Numbered from the stretch's first letter, positions 7,240 through 15,973 are shown. The stretch: 21,497 nt of DNA from Acididesulfobacillus acetoxydans (GCF_900016645.1 NZ_CDGJ01000012.1), one strand, 5' to 3'. Notes: generated by a model not told the origin, from the sequence alone. Numbers and translations are program-made.

Positions 7240-8178
7240 ATGAATGTTAAAGAAATAAAAGCTCCACGCGTTGCTTACGGGGAAACACTGGTGGCACTTG
7301 GTGAAGAGACTCACAGTATTGTTGTGCTTGATGCTGACTTGGCGCATGCCACGACAACAAATTTGTTTGGAGAAAAATTTCCCGAGCGGTTTTTTAATAT
7401 GGGGATTGCCGAACAAAATCTAATGGGTGTAGCCAGTGGTCTGTCCCTCGCTGGCTTCGTGCCTTTTGCCAGCACGTTTGCCATTTTTGGTTCCGGGCGA
7501 GCCTTTGAGCAGGTGCGAAATACAATTTGTTATCCGAAGCTCAACGTCAAAATTGGCGTGACGCACGCTGGGGTTACTGTTGGCGAAGATGGTGGAAGTC
7601 ACCAAGCCATCGAAGACATCTCCCTAATGCGGAGCATTCCCAACATGACAGTGGTAGTGCCTGCAGATGCTGTGGAAACAGCTAAAGCCGTACGGGCAGC
7701 TGCAGCTTACGACGGCCCCGTGTATTTGAGGATAGCTCGTCCACCGGCACCGGTCTTTATCGGGGAAGACAGCGAGTTCGTTATAGGCAAGGCAAATGTC
7801 TTGAGAGAGGGAAAGGACATATGTTTGTGTGCAGCGGGTTTGATGGTGTTTAAGGCTATGGAGGCTGCAGAGGTGCTACAGGCCTCGGGAATTGAAGCTA
7901 CGGTGGTCAACTTTCATACCATTAAGCCGATTGACAAACAGCTGCTCCTTGAATTGGCTCAGAAGATAGACAAGATGATCACCGTGGAGGAACACTCAGT
8001 TATCGGTGGTTTGGGCTCGGCGGTTGCCGAGGTCTTAAGTGAGTGTCGTTTGGCCACAGTAAAGAGGATTGGGGTTGAAGATAAATTTGGTCAGTCCGGG
8101 ACACCTGATCAATTGCTGGAAGCTTATGGACTGACATCCGCTAACATTGTCGCAACCGCAAAAGCCATGCTGACTTAA
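7240..8178 (+). CDS. Transketolase, C-terminal (pyrimidine-binding) subunit
   Basis: This completes the transketolase begun by the preceding gene. GIAEQNLMGVASGL (55-68) holds the catalytic glutamate that activates thiamine diphosphate. THAGVTVGEDGGSHQ (108-122) is the conserved active-site loop. The C-terminal third is the usual regulatory-like domain (VEEHSVIGGLGSAVAEVL). The ATG at 7240 follows the upstream stop by one base, with GGAGGGG at 7226-7232. A longer frame from 7168 would only re-read the upstream gene. Length 312 aa is typical of split transketolases. The two genes are clearly co-translated. Confidence 0.93.
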   Translation: MNVKEIKAPRVAYGETLVALGEETHSIVVLDADLAHATTTNLFGEKFPERFFNMGIAEQNLMGVASGLSLAGFVPFASTFAIFGSGRAFEQVRNTICYPKLNVKIGVTHAGVTVGEDGGSHQAIEDISLMRSIPNMTVVVPADAVETAKAVRAAAAYDGPVYLRIARPPAPVFIGEDSEFVIGKANVLREGKDICLCAAGLMVFKAMEAAEVLQASGIEATVVNFHTIKPIDKQLLLELAQKIDKMITVEEHSVIGGLGSAVAEVLSECRLATVKRIGVEDKFGQSGTPDQLLEAYGLTSANIVATAKAMLT

Positions 8179-8228
8179 AAGTAGATAAACACTGTTGCAA
8201 AAGATGTGGCACGAGGAGAAAGGGATTT

Positions 8229-8663
8229 ATGGAACAGAAGGGTTTACACATTTTTGAATATCAAGGAACCGGTGTACGGCGCGTGGTGGAGAGTGGAGAC
8301 TGGTTCGTGGGGATAAAAAACTATAAACTGGCTAATGATTTACGCACACTGGAAACCCTGGAAAGACACTTGCTCAGCGATGAAGTCTTTATCCTGTTGG
8401 AAGGAGAATGTGTCTTGGTGGTTGCCGATGCAACAGAGAATTTAACAGTACAAGCGACAAAGATGGAAAGAGACAAAGTGTATTGCGTTACGAAAGGCGT
8501 CTGGCACACTACAATTTTAAACGAGCAATGCAAATTAATACTGGTCGAAAACAGAAACACTGCGGAAGAGAATAGTGAAATCCTCGGTTTAAGTTCTGAA
8601 CTCATTAAGAAAATTCATGCAGCAATAACAGATAAAGCAATAGGAGGGATTTGTGCGTCGTGA
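8229..8663 (+). CDS. Small single-domain cupin, possible sugar isomerase
   Basis: This 144-aa protein has one cupin beta-barrel. ERHLLSDEVFILLEGECVLV resembles cupin motif 1 with possible metal ligands, and VYCVTKGVWHTTIL resembles motif 2 with a His. A short helical tail follows. I cannot assign a reaction. Cupins of this size beside IolB-type proteins and a transketolase could be metal-dependent aldose-ketose isomerases or mutarotases; that is inference from context. It lies in the same operon, about 50 bases after the transketolase, and its stop overlaps the GTG start of the next gene. AGGAG precedes its ATG. Confidence 0.75.
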   Translation: MEQKGLHIFEYQGTGVRRVVESGDWFVGIKNYKLANDLRTLETLERHLLSDEVFILLEGECVLVVADATENLTVQATKMERDKVYCVTKGVWHTTILNEQCKLILVENRNTAEENSEILGLSSELIKKIHAAITDKAIGGICAS

Positions 8664-9679
8664 AATCAACTGTCGATAAGTATGGAGCCCTGATTCAAAA
8701 TGACAAGATCAACCCAGCCGTCGATGTTAATCCGTTAGGCAGTGGTGTGATTTTCGATCCCGCTGATGAACAGACCCCTTTGCAAGTAATAGGACTTGGT
8801 ATCTACAAACTCAATGGCGAAATCTATCAGAACAATACAGGGGCAAAAGAATATGCGTTTGTTCCCATGGAAGGTACATTTGTAGTCAAGACCGAGGAGG
8901 GAGAGTTCCACCTGGAACGTGAGGGCGGTCCGTTCAACGTGGCGCCTGGAGCGAGTAACGCCTCAGCTCTTTATGTACCTAAAGAAAGTAGCTATACGAT
9001 CACAGGGCATGGAGAGATTATCTACTATACAGCACCTTCATCCCAAAAAATGAAGACGGTTTTTATTTCGCAGGGACAGGTTCCGAATTTGAGTCGTGGA
9101 GACTTACTGTGGCGCAGGGATGTTATTACCATGATTGAACCTGGCATATCGACTAACCTAATTGTGGGAGAGACCTATTCCCCGCCAGGGCTTTGGAGCG
9201 GCACTCCTTTGCATGTACACGATGTTGGCGATGTGGCGGCTGGAGAATCCGAACATGAAGAAGTCTATTATCACGTTTCCCGCATGAAAGGGCGGGAGAT
9301 GCCGAATTTCACAGTTCAGATGCTGTTTGACGGCAAAGAGATTAACAAAGCATATCTGTGCCAGGACAAAACTGCATTTGCAATTCCTGGAGTTTGTCAC
9401 CCGGTTGTGGCGTCACCGGTCAGTGATTGTATCTACGGCTGGGCTCTTGCCGGGGTAGAAGGGCATTTGGGGATGAGAGACGTCGCAGATTTTGCCCACA
9501 TGAAAAAAATTGGCGAATTTGCCAGCAAACTGAGAAGCGAGGAGGCAAACCAGGCAGCGTTGCTTCTCGACAGGGTAAAACTCTCCGATTTTTCGGCAGC
9601 GAACGGTCTTGACGAATTTCAAACAAAGATTGTCGAATTAATTCTCCGAGAGTATGGAATAAATTTCAAAAGCCTCTAA
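8660..9679 (+). CDS. IolB/KduI-like bicupin isomerase, long form
   Basis: The IolB family isomerises 5-deoxy-glucuronate to its keto form, an aldose-ketose step on a uronic acid. Two cupin halves are visible. The second has GETYSPPGLWSGTPLHVHD (HxH metal ligands), EHEEVYYHVS (Glu) and PGVCHPVVASP (His), the IolB metal site. At about 340 aa it is longer than ordinary IolB (about 270); the extra part is a C-terminal, probably helical tail of some 60 residues after GHLGMRD. I use the GTG at 8660 (AGGAGG at 8643-8648, overlapping the previous stop); a TTG at 8651 is too close to the ribosome site. It is the last gene before a strong terminator. No iolC, iolD or iolE is present, so inositol breakdown is not the obvious role. 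Confidence 0.8.
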   Translation: MKSTVDKYGALIQNDKINPAVDVNPLGSGVIFDPADEQTPLQVIGLGIYKLNGEIYQNNTGAKEYAFVPMEGTFVVKTEEGEFHLEREGGPFNVAPGASNASALYVPKESSYTITGHGEIIYYTAPSSQKMKTVFISQGQVPNLSRGDLLWRRDVITMIEPGISTNLIVGETYSPPGLWSGTPLHVHDVGDVAAGESEHEEVYYHVSRMKGREMPNFTVQMLFDGKEINKAYLCQDKTAFAIPGVCHPVVASPVSDCIYGWALAGVEGHLGMRDVADFAHMKKIGEFASKLRSEEANQAALLLDRVKLSDFSAANGLDEFQTKIVELILREYGINFKSL

Positions 9680-9728
9680 GAGCCAAGTGAGGTGGTGTAT
9701 ATCTGGGGTACGACCAATGTTGCCATGG

Positions 9729-9771
9729 AAAAGCTGGATTTGACATGAAAGGTCGGCCAGCTTTTTCTCCT
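9729..9771 (+). terminator. Rho-independent terminator closing the transporter/transketolase operon
   Basis: AAAAGCTGG (9729-9737) pairs perfectly with CCAGCTTTT (9757-9765) and runs into further T residues. It stands about 50 bases after the IolB-like stop. It separates block A from the damaged phosphofructokinase and the uronate cluster, so the latter probably has its own promoter. Confidence 0.85.
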
Positions 9772-9832
9772 ATGGCTTGATGAGACTCCATCTGTGGACA
9801 TTAGAAAAACGAACGGACAGGAATGCACAACT

Positions 9833-10548
9833 ATGAGGAATATTGCTGTGTTAACGAGCGGGGGGATGCCCCCGGAATGAATGCAGCGATTCTAGTAGTG
9901 GTATGCCAGGGATTAGCACAAGGGTTAGAAGTGTATGGCGTTTATGACGGATTTCAGGGACTCATTGATTGATGGACAAATTCAATTGTTGGGTCCCTAC
10001 ACTGTTGCCAACATATTCACCGAAGCGCTCTGCTCTAGTTGTAGTGAAGAGTTTAAGACAGATGCAGGGCAGTCTAAAGGTTTTGAGTATCTGCGGGAAA
10101 CTGGGATTGAGGGGTTAGTTGTCATTGGGGGAGACGGATCCTTTAAGGGGGCATAAAAACTAGGAGAATGGGGTTTTCCTGTAATAGGGGTTCCGGCGAC
10201 AAGTGACAACGATATAGCCTTATGGGCCGGATTTGCTGGATGGGCCGCAACAATCACAATCCTGATACTGGAAGCGGAATTCGATATGTCTAAGATTGCC
10301 GCCCGCCTAAAAGCAGGTTTTCGGCTTGGGAAAAATTTTAGCATTATTGTTGTGGCCGAGGAGTCTGTTCGGGAAATGAAGTTGGCAAGATGACTAAAAA
10401 AGAAACCGGTTTAAATAGTAGAATAATTTTATTAGGTCATTTACAAAGGGGCGGGGGGTCGTCGGCATTTGACCAGATGTTGGGTACCTTCTTTGGCGTG
10501 GGGGCGGTTGTTCACTTGTTGGCGCATCAACAAACAGGCAAGATGGTT
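9833..10548 (+). pseudogene. pfkA: 6-phosphofructokinase, decayed
   Basis: This is the remains of an ATP-type phosphofructokinase (GGDGS loop rather than the PPi-type GGDDT). Recognisable pieces in order, in shifting frames: MRNIAVLTSGG, DAPGMNAAI, VYGVYDGFQGLID, DGQIQLLGPYTVANI, EGLVVIGGDGSFKGA, FPVIGVPATSDNDIA, then EFDMSKIAARL, SIIVVAEES and TGLNSRIILLGHLQRGG. Lesions seen: one G lost from a G run near 9865; a 4-bp duplication (ATTGATTGATGG) near 9969; a stop at 10154-10156; an apparent in-frame loss of about 50 codons after DNDIA; and another frame change near 10390. The catalytic Asp motif TIDND has become TSDND. It cannot make a working enzyme. Confidence 0.85.
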
Positions 10549-10881
10549 TCTCGTCCTGGGGTCAGTCTTGGCGAGGTCTTCAGAGCGGGGCAGGAAGCCT
10601 ATGCCCGTCTCGGTTATAAGGGTGAATGGCAATATCATCATCAAGGCGGACTGGCAGGATATCAATCCCGCGAAATCAAAGCAACTGCGCAAACGGGGCG
10701 AATTTTGGCCGTCGCTCAGGCCTTGGATTGGAATCCCACCTTGCAGGGGACGAAAGCCGAGGACACTGTGCTTGTGGGTGAGAAGGGTCCGGAAATCTTG
10801 ACCGCAACCGGTCTTTTCCCGACGGAAAAGGTCGAGATAGACGGACGGAGTTTTCACCGTCCGGTCATACTGGAACGCTGA
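10390..10881 (+). pseudogene. In-frame chimera: Pfk C-terminal piece joined to M24 peptidase C-terminus
   Basis: One open frame of 163 codons joins two families. Residues 1-53 (TGLNSRIILLGHLQRGG to TGKMV) are phosphofructokinase. From residue 54 (SRPGVSLGEVFRAGQEAYA) the match changes to the last part of an M24-family Xaa-Pro-peptidase-like protein, with EWQYHHQGGLAGYQSRE (residues 79-95) and WNPTLQGTKAEDT (114-126), which carry late metal-site residues. The N-terminal creatinase-like domain and the two metal-binding aspartates are absent, so no peptidase activity is expected. The join falls at about 10548/10549 and roughly coincides with the change from lower to higher GC. The piece ends 17 bases before the IolW-like gene and was probably its original upstream neighbour. 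Confidence 0.75.
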
Positions 10882-10898
10882 TTTAAGGAGGAACGAAG

Positions 10899-11963
10899 AT
10901 GGTTTCAAAGAATGAAGAGGTGCGGGTTGGCGTCGTGGGTTACGGAATGTCCGGTCAGGTTTTTCACGCGCCGATCATATCCTGCGTTCCGGGACTGACC
11001 CTGGCTAAAGTCGTGGAACGGCATGGCCAGAAGTCAAAAGAACGCTACCCTCAAGTCGAGGTTGTCGACAGTCCGGAAAAGCTGTTTGAAGACAATACGA
11101 TTGATCTGGTCGTTATTACGACGCCGAATGCGTCCCACTTTGAGCTCGCCGAAAAAGCGCTTAAGGCGGGCAAGCATGTTGTCGTCGAGAAGCCCTTTAC
11201 CGTGACGAGTACGGAAGCCCAGAGTCTGATCGATATCGCCTACCAGGAAAAAAGGCTTCTCAGCGTCTATCAGAACCGGCGGTGGGACGGAGATTTCCAA
11301 ACGGTTCGCCAGATCGTCCGGGAAGGGCTGTTAGGACAAATCGTCGAGTTTGAGTCCCACTATGACCGGTATATCAACTACCTGCGCCCGTCCACCTGGA
11401 AAGAAGAGGATGCTGAAGGGTCAGGAATTGCCTATGACTTAGGTTCCCATCTTATCGACCAGGCCCAGGTTCTTTTTGGTGTTCCCCGGCGCATTAGTGC
11501 GGATGTTCGAAAGGTGAGAGAAGGGAGTCGCATCGACGACAGCCTCCAAATGTTTATGGAATATGAGAACCTGACCGTGACGCTCAAGGCCAGCATGCTC
11601 GTGCGGGAAATCGGACCGCGTTTCATCGTCCATGGAACGGACGGCTCTTTCGTCAAATATGGGCTCGATCCTCAAGAGGCGGCCCTCAAAGGCGGCATTT
11701 CCCCATTGGGAGTCGCCGATTGGGGCTGTGAAGGGAAAGACCTCTGGGGCAAGCTCAACACGCAAGTGGGCGGATTGCACTTCACCGGCCAGGTGGAGAC
11801 GATCCCGGGAGATTACTGCGCCTATTACCGCAACATCTACGGCGCGATTACCGGTCGGGAGGCGCTGATTGTGAAGCCTGAAGAGGCCCGCAATACCATT
11901 CGCATGATCGAAGTGGCAAAACAGAGCGCCCGGGAAAAGAAGGCAGTCGCATTTTCTCTCTAG
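10899..11963 (+). CDS. Gfo/Idh/MocA oxidoreductase, IolW (scyllo-inositol dehydrogenase)-like
   Basis: This is a cytoplasmic NAD(P)-dependent sugar or cyclitol dehydrogenase. The Rossmann domain opens with GVVGYGMSGQVFHAP (11-25), very like Bacillus IolW (YvaA), an NADPH scyllo-inositol dehydrogenase. EKP at 97-99 includes the conserved Lys. YQNRRWDGDF and AYDLGSHLIDQ (178-188), with catalytic-site Asp/His, follow in the alpha/beta C-terminal domain. Length 354 aa is normal. AAGGAGG precedes the ATG. It is the first intact gene of the GC-richer uronate cluster. It may reduce or oxidise an inositol or uronate-derived ketone; the exact substrate is uncertain because this family is broad. Confidence 0.85.
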   Translation: MVSKNEEVRVGVVGYGMSGQVFHAPIISCVPGLTLAKVVERHGQKSKERYPQVEVVDSPEKLFEDNTIDLVVITTPNASHFELAEKALKAGKHVVVEKPFTVTSTEAQSLIDIAYQEKRLLSVYQNRRWDGDFQTVRQIVREGLLGQIVEFESHYDRYINYLRPSTWKEEDAEGSGIAYDLGSHLIDQAQVLFGVPRRISADVRKVREGSRIDDSLQMFMEYENLTVTLKASMLVREIGPRFIVHGTDGSFVKYGLDPQEAALKGGISPLGVADWGCEGKDLWGKLNTQVGGLHFTGQVETIPGDYCAYYRNIYGAITGREALIVKPEEARNTIRMIEVAKQSAREKKAVAFSL

Positions 11964-12017
11964 GCAGGGGAGAACATAAAAACAGACAAGATGAACAAGG
12001 AATTGGAGGTTTGAATC

Positions 12018-12821
12018 ATGCAGTTATTTTACAAAGGACAAGTCTACACAGGAAGACGTGACGTCATTGACCCGGCTGAACAGGGGTTGATGGGGCTCTC
12101 CACCCTCAGGTTGGGCAGCGGAGAGGTTTATGAAAGCCAATCCGGAGAGTATGAGATCGGCCTTGTTATTTTAAGCGGCAGCGCGGATGTCGCTGTGGAC
12201 GGTCAAGCCTTTGCCGCACTGGGAAAACGCGCGAATGTGTTTGCCGGGCCGGCCGCCACGGTATATATCCCGCGGGACAGTTCCTACCGGGTCGAAGGAA
12301 AGAGCGCTGATTTCGAAGCGGCTCTGTGCCTGGTCAAGGCGGACAAAAAGCTTGCTCCGTTCGTCGTGAAACCGGAAGAAGTTGTCATTAACCACCGGGG
12401 CGGACAATCCTGGAAGCGCGATGTGCACGACATCATCGTTGACAACGGGGAAGGGAAAGTGGATAAGATCGTCCTCGGCGAGACCTATGGCGATCCCGGC
12501 AACTGGTCCAGTTTTCCGTCCCATAAGCATGATCAGTCCATCCCAGGTGTAGAAACCGAACTTACGGAGATCTACTATTTCCGGGTCAAGCCGGAAAATG
12601 GATTCGGCGTGCAGATCCTCTATACCGAAGACCGGGAACTTGATGAAGCCTTTGTGATTCGGGATCAGGACAGCGTGCTCATTCCCAAAGGGTATCACCC
12701 GGTCGTAGCGCCCCCGTCGGTACAGGTCTACTATCTGTGGTTCTTAGCCGGCAGCAAAGGGCGGAAGATGCAGCCTCATGACGATCCCCAATACAAAGGA
12801 CTGCACGCCTTAGTAAAATAG
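12018..12821 (+). CDS. IolB-like uronic acid isomerase (5-deoxy-glucuronate isomerase family)
   Basis: This is the second IolB-family bicupin in the window, at the ordinary family length (267 aa). The C-terminal cupin shows GETYGDPGNWSSFPSHKHD (HxH), ETELTEIYYFRV (Glu) and IPKGYHPVVAPP (His), the expected metal ligands, and ends YYLWFLAGSKGR. GGAGG lies 8-9 bases before the ATG. It stands between an IolW-like dehydrogenase and the uxaB-uxaA-uxuA-eda series. Because that series lacks uronate isomerase UxaC, and IolB catalyses the same type of aldose-ketose shift on a deoxy-uronate, this protein may convert galacturonate or glucuronate to the keto acid. Classical IolB function remains possible if iol genes exist elsewhere. 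Confidence 0.85.
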   Translation: MQLFYKGQVYTGRRDVIDPAEQGLMGLSTLRLGSGEVYESQSGEYEIGLVILSGSADVAVDGQAFAALGKRANVFAGPAATVYIPRDSSYRVEGKSADFEAALCLVKADKKLAPFVVKPEEVVINHRGGQSWKRDVHDIIVDNGEGKVDKIVLGETYGDPGNWSSFPSHKHDQSIPGVETELTEIYYFRVKPENGFGVQILYTEDRELDEAFVIRDQDSVLIPKGYHPVVAPPSVQVYYLWFLAGSKGRKMQPHDDPQYKGLHALVK

Positions 12822-12882
12822 GACGCCCGTTGACAGGGCAAGCGGAAAACTCCCTGGGATAGGGATGACGGAGGTAGAGAAA

Positions 12883-14409
12883 ATGACTCAGAGATTAACA
12901 AGAGCTTTATTAGAGGGAGGTTTCCCCTTTCCTGAGGGTCTCAAAGTTCCGGAATACCCGGCGAACTTACCGGAGAGAGTGATCCAGTTCGGTGAAGGCA
13001 ACTTTCTGCGTGCCTTTGTCGATTGGATGTTCGATGCCATGGACCGCAAGGGTCTCTTTAACGGCAAAGTGGTTGTTGTCCAGCCTTTAAACGAGGGCAT
13101 GGTGGAGAGGCTGAACCAACAGGACGGCCTGTATACCTTGCTGTTGCGCGGAATCCGTGACGGGCAGCCCGTGAGCGACGAGACGGTCATCGGTTCGATT
13201 AGCCGCGGGATCGACATTTTCGCCGATTGGCAGGAATACCTAAAATGTGCGGAAAACCCGGATATTGAATATGTCGTCTCCAATACCACTGAGGCCGGCA
13301 TCGCCTATAACCCAGCGGACCGCCCGACAGATTGTCCGCCGGCTTCGTTCCCGGGCAAGCTCGCGGTTTACCTCTATCACCGTTTTCAGCATTTCCAAGG
13401 AGACTCGGCCAAGGGCATGGTGATCATTCCCTGCGAGCTGATCGACCGGAACGGGGATAACCTGAAGAAGATCGTCCTGCGCCTGGCCGAAGAGTGGAAG
13501 CTGCCGGCGGAGTTCTCGACCTGGCTCAAAGAGCACAATACGTTTGTCAACACGCTGGTGGATCGGGTCGTTCCGGGTTACCCCAGAGACGAAGTGGCGG
13601 CACTGACAGAGCGTTTGGGTTATGAGGATCAGATGCTCGACACCGGTGAGCTGTTCCATCTCTGGGTCGTTGAAGGTCCGCAGGAACTGCGAAAGAGACT
13701 GCCATTTGCGCAGGCGGGTCTCAATGTCGTATGGACAGACGATATGACGCCGTACCGGACCCTGAAAGTGCGCTTCCTGAACGGAAGCCATACCTCTTGT
13801 GTTCCTGTCGCTTTCCTCTACGGTCTGGACACGGTCAAAGAAATAGTGGAACATCCGGTGTTGGGACCGTATCTCGAACAAATCATTGCGGAAGAAATCA
13901 TGCCATCTACCGGGATTGAACAGAAAACGCAGAAGGAATATGCCGCCTCTGTTTTGGAAAGGTTCCGCAATCCTTACATTAAGCACTACCTCCTGAGCAT
14001 TCTTCTCAACTCCATTTCCAAATTCAAGACCCGCGTTCTTCCATCCCTTCTCGGCTACAAGGAGAAGACCGGGCGGATTCCCTTGAAGATCAGCTTTTCC
14101 CTGGCTTCTCTCCTCGCGCTCTACCGCGGTAAGGTCGAGGGAACGAGCATGAAGTGCGTGCGGGGTGAGAGCCAGTTTGAGATGCGGGATGACCCGGAAG
14201 TTCTCAAATTTCTCGAATCCGTCTGGTCGGAATGCGATCTGAGCCAGGAATCCGTGCTCAAGCTGGTGCGCACCGTTTTGGCCAAAGTCGAGTTCTGGGG
14301 TCAGGACTTAACGGAAGTGAGCGGATTTGCCGAAGCGGTGGCGGCTGACCTGCACGCCATTGTCAACCAGGGTGTGGAGAAGGCTATTCAACGCACGATG
14401 CTCAAATAA
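12883..14409 (+). CDS. uxaB: Tagaturonate reductase (altronate oxidoreductase)
   Basis: This NADH-dependent enzyme of the mannitol dehydrogenase family reduces tagaturonate to altronate in galacturonate breakdown. It aligns with E. coli UxaB along its length: RVIQFGEGNFLRAFVDW near the N-terminus, SNTTEAGIAY, IIPCELIDRNGDNL, TLVDRVVPGYPRDEVA, VRFLNGSHT and the NPYIKHYLLSI segment of the active-site region. I start at the ATG at 12883 because GGAGG (12870-12874) is 8 bases before it; the in-frame ATG at 12865 lies in front of that site. About 508 aa, full length. It is followed 24 bases later by uxaA, its pathway successor. It may also act on fructuronate, since the uxuB in this window is truncated. 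Confidence 0.93.
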   Translation: MTQRLTRALLEGGFPFPEGLKVPEYPANLPERVIQFGEGNFLRAFVDWMFDAMDRKGLFNGKVVVVQPLNEGMVERLNQQDGLYTLLLRGIRDGQPVSDETVIGSISRGIDIFADWQEYLKCAENPDIEYVVSNTTEAGIAYNPADRPTDCPPASFPGKLAVYLYHRFQHFQGDSAKGMVIIPCELIDRNGDNLKKIVLRLAEEWKLPAEFSTWLKEHNTFVNTLVDRVVPGYPRDEVAALTERLGYEDQMLDTGELFHLWVVEGPQELRKRLPFAQAGLNVVWTDDMTPYRTLKVRFLNGSHTSCVPVAFLYGLDTVKEIVEHPVLGPYLEQIIAEEIMPSTGIEQKTQKEYAASVLERFRNPYIKHYLLSILLNSISKFKTRVLPSLLGYKEKTGRIPLKISFSLASLLALYRGKVEGTSMKCVRGESQFEMRDDPEVLKFLESVWSECDLSQESVLKLVRTVLAKVEFWGQDLTEVSGFAEAVAADLHAIVNQGVEKAIQRTMLK

Positions 14410-14433
14410 TACGAATTGGGTGGGAGTGAAACC

Positions 14434-15933
14434 ATGGAACTGCTCAGACTGAATGACGCGGATAATGTTGCAGTGGCGCTCAGGGACCTGAAAAAAGGAG
14501 AAACAGTTCGTCTAGGCAGCATGGAGATTACTCTGCTGGAGGATGTGCCGGGGGGACACAAAGTTGCAGTCTCTGATATCGCTGAGAGGGCAAACGTCGT
14601 AAAATACGGTTTCCCCATCGGCCAGGCGACAAAGGCCATCAGAGGCGGAGAATGGGTGCACACCCACAACACGCACACAAATCTTGCCGGGACTCTGAGT
14701 TACCAATATGCGCCTGGTTACCAGGAACGCAATGCGCAAACGCCTTCTGAACGCTCGAAGGACACGTTCTGGGGCTACCGCAGAGAGGACGGCAGAGTGG
14801 GGATTCGGAACGAGATCTGGATTGTGCCGACCGTCAGCTGCGTCAACCGGGTGGCTGAATTGATCGCCCGGGAAGCAAGAGAAGCGCTGAAAGACCGTCT
14901 CGGACTGGACGGAGTCTTTGAATTTAAGCATCCTTACGGTTGTTCCCAGATGGGAGAGGATCAACTGCGAACGCAGCAGATCCTGGCTGACCTCATTCAG
15001 CACCCGAATGCCGCGGGAGTCCTCGTCCTCGGTTTGGGCTGTGAGAACAGCAATGTCGGCGAGATCAAGAAAGTTCTCGGGGACTATAACGAAGAGCGGG
15101 TCAAGTTTCTCGTCGCGCAGGAAGTAGAGGATGAGCTTGCGGCCGGTGTTGAAATCGTCCGGAAACTCGCGGACTACGCCGAGCGCTTCCAACGGGAGAA
15201 GTGCCCGGTTTCCGAGTTGACGATCGGCCTCAAGTGCGGAGGGTCGGACGGCTTTTCCGGAATCACCGCCAATCCGCTTGTCGGGGCGTTTTCCGACCGC
15301 CTGACTGCGGCGGGAGGGGCGACTGTCCTGACCGAGGTTCCGGAGATGTTTGGAGCGGAAACGCTCTTGATGAACCGGGCCGTGAATGAAGAAGTCTTTG
15401 CCAAAACGGTTCGCCTGGTTAACGACTTTAAAGATTATTATGCTTCCTACAAACAGCCCATCTATGAGAATCCTTCTCCCGGGAACAAGAAGGGCGGCAT
15501 TACGACGCTGGAGGACAAGTCCCTTGGTTGCACGCAGAAAGGCGGAACGTCGGAAGTTGTCGATGTGCTGGATTACGCCGGACGGGTCATGTGCCGGGGA
15601 CTCAATCTGCTGGCCGCTCCCGGGAACGACATGGTGGCGGCGACGGCTCTGGCGGCAGCCGGTTGCCAGATGGTCCTCTTCACGACCGGTCGGGGCACCC
15701 CGCTGGGGACCTGCGTCCCTACCGTGAAAGTTTCGACGAATAGCGGCCTCTACCAGAGGAAGAGCCATTGGATCGATTTTGACGCCGGGGTCCTTTTGAA
15801 CGGAACAAGCATGGAAGACCTGGCGGATGATTTCTGGAAGTATGTCCTGCGCGTCGCTTCCGGAGAAGCGACGAAAGCCGAGAACCTGGGTTTCCGGGAT
15901 ATTGCCATCTTCAAAAATGGCGTGACCCTTTAG
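14434..15933 (+). CDS. uxaA: Altronate dehydratase
   Basis: This enzyme dehydrates D-altronate to 2-keto-3-deoxy-gluconate (KDG). The N-terminal SAF domain (about 1-90, with WVHTHNTHTNLAG) is followed by the large catalytic domain with GIRNEIWIVPTVSCVNR, HPYGCSQMGEDQ, GLGCENSNVGEI and GLKCGGSDGFSGITANP. The Cys residues in these loops fit a metal or Fe-S-containing lyase. Length 499 aa matches E. coli UxaA. Start: ATG at 14434 with GGGAG upstream; the longer TTG start at 14416 includes the ribosome site. It lies directly between uxaB and uxuA, so the altronate and mannonate branches meet here at KDG. Confidence 0.94.
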   Translation: MELLRLNDADNVAVALRDLKKGETVRLGSMEITLLEDVPGGHKVAVSDIAERANVVKYGFPIGQATKAIRGGEWVHTHNTHTNLAGTLSYQYAPGYQERNAQTPSERSKDTFWGYRREDGRVGIRNEIWIVPTVSCVNRVAELIAREAREALKDRLGLDGVFEFKHPYGCSQMGEDQLRTQQILADLIQHPNAAGVLVLGLGCENSNVGEIKKVLGDYNEERVKFLVAQEVEDELAAGVEIVRKLADYAERFQREKCPVSELTIGLKCGGSDGFSGITANPLVGAFSDRLTAAGGATVLTEVPEMFGAETLLMNRAVNEEVFAKTVRLVNDFKDYYASYKQPIYENPSPGNKKGGITTLEDKSLGCTQKGGTSEVVDVLDYAGRVMCRGLNLLAAPGNDMVAATALAAAGCQMVLFTTGRGTPLGTCVPTVKVSTNSGLYQRKSHWIDFDAGVLLNGTSMEDLADDFWKYVLRVASGEATKAENLGFRDIAIFKNGVTL

Positions 15934-15973
15934 ACACGGGTTTGGCGGGAAGAGAATCTGGGGGAATCAGGCT

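Noticed and set aside
10441..10908. Minus-strand open frame opposite the Pfk/M24 chimera
   Set aside because: The plus strand carries clear Pfk and M24 motifs here; the minus frame has none.
12171..12698. A 175-codon minus-strand open frame opposite the second IolB-like gene
   Set aside because: Shadow of a confidently identified gene with full metal-site motifs on the plus strand.
14512..15768. A 418-codon minus-strand open frame opposite uxaA
   Set aside because: It is a shadow caused by the high-GC codon usage of uxaA; Arg/His-rich, without domain features.
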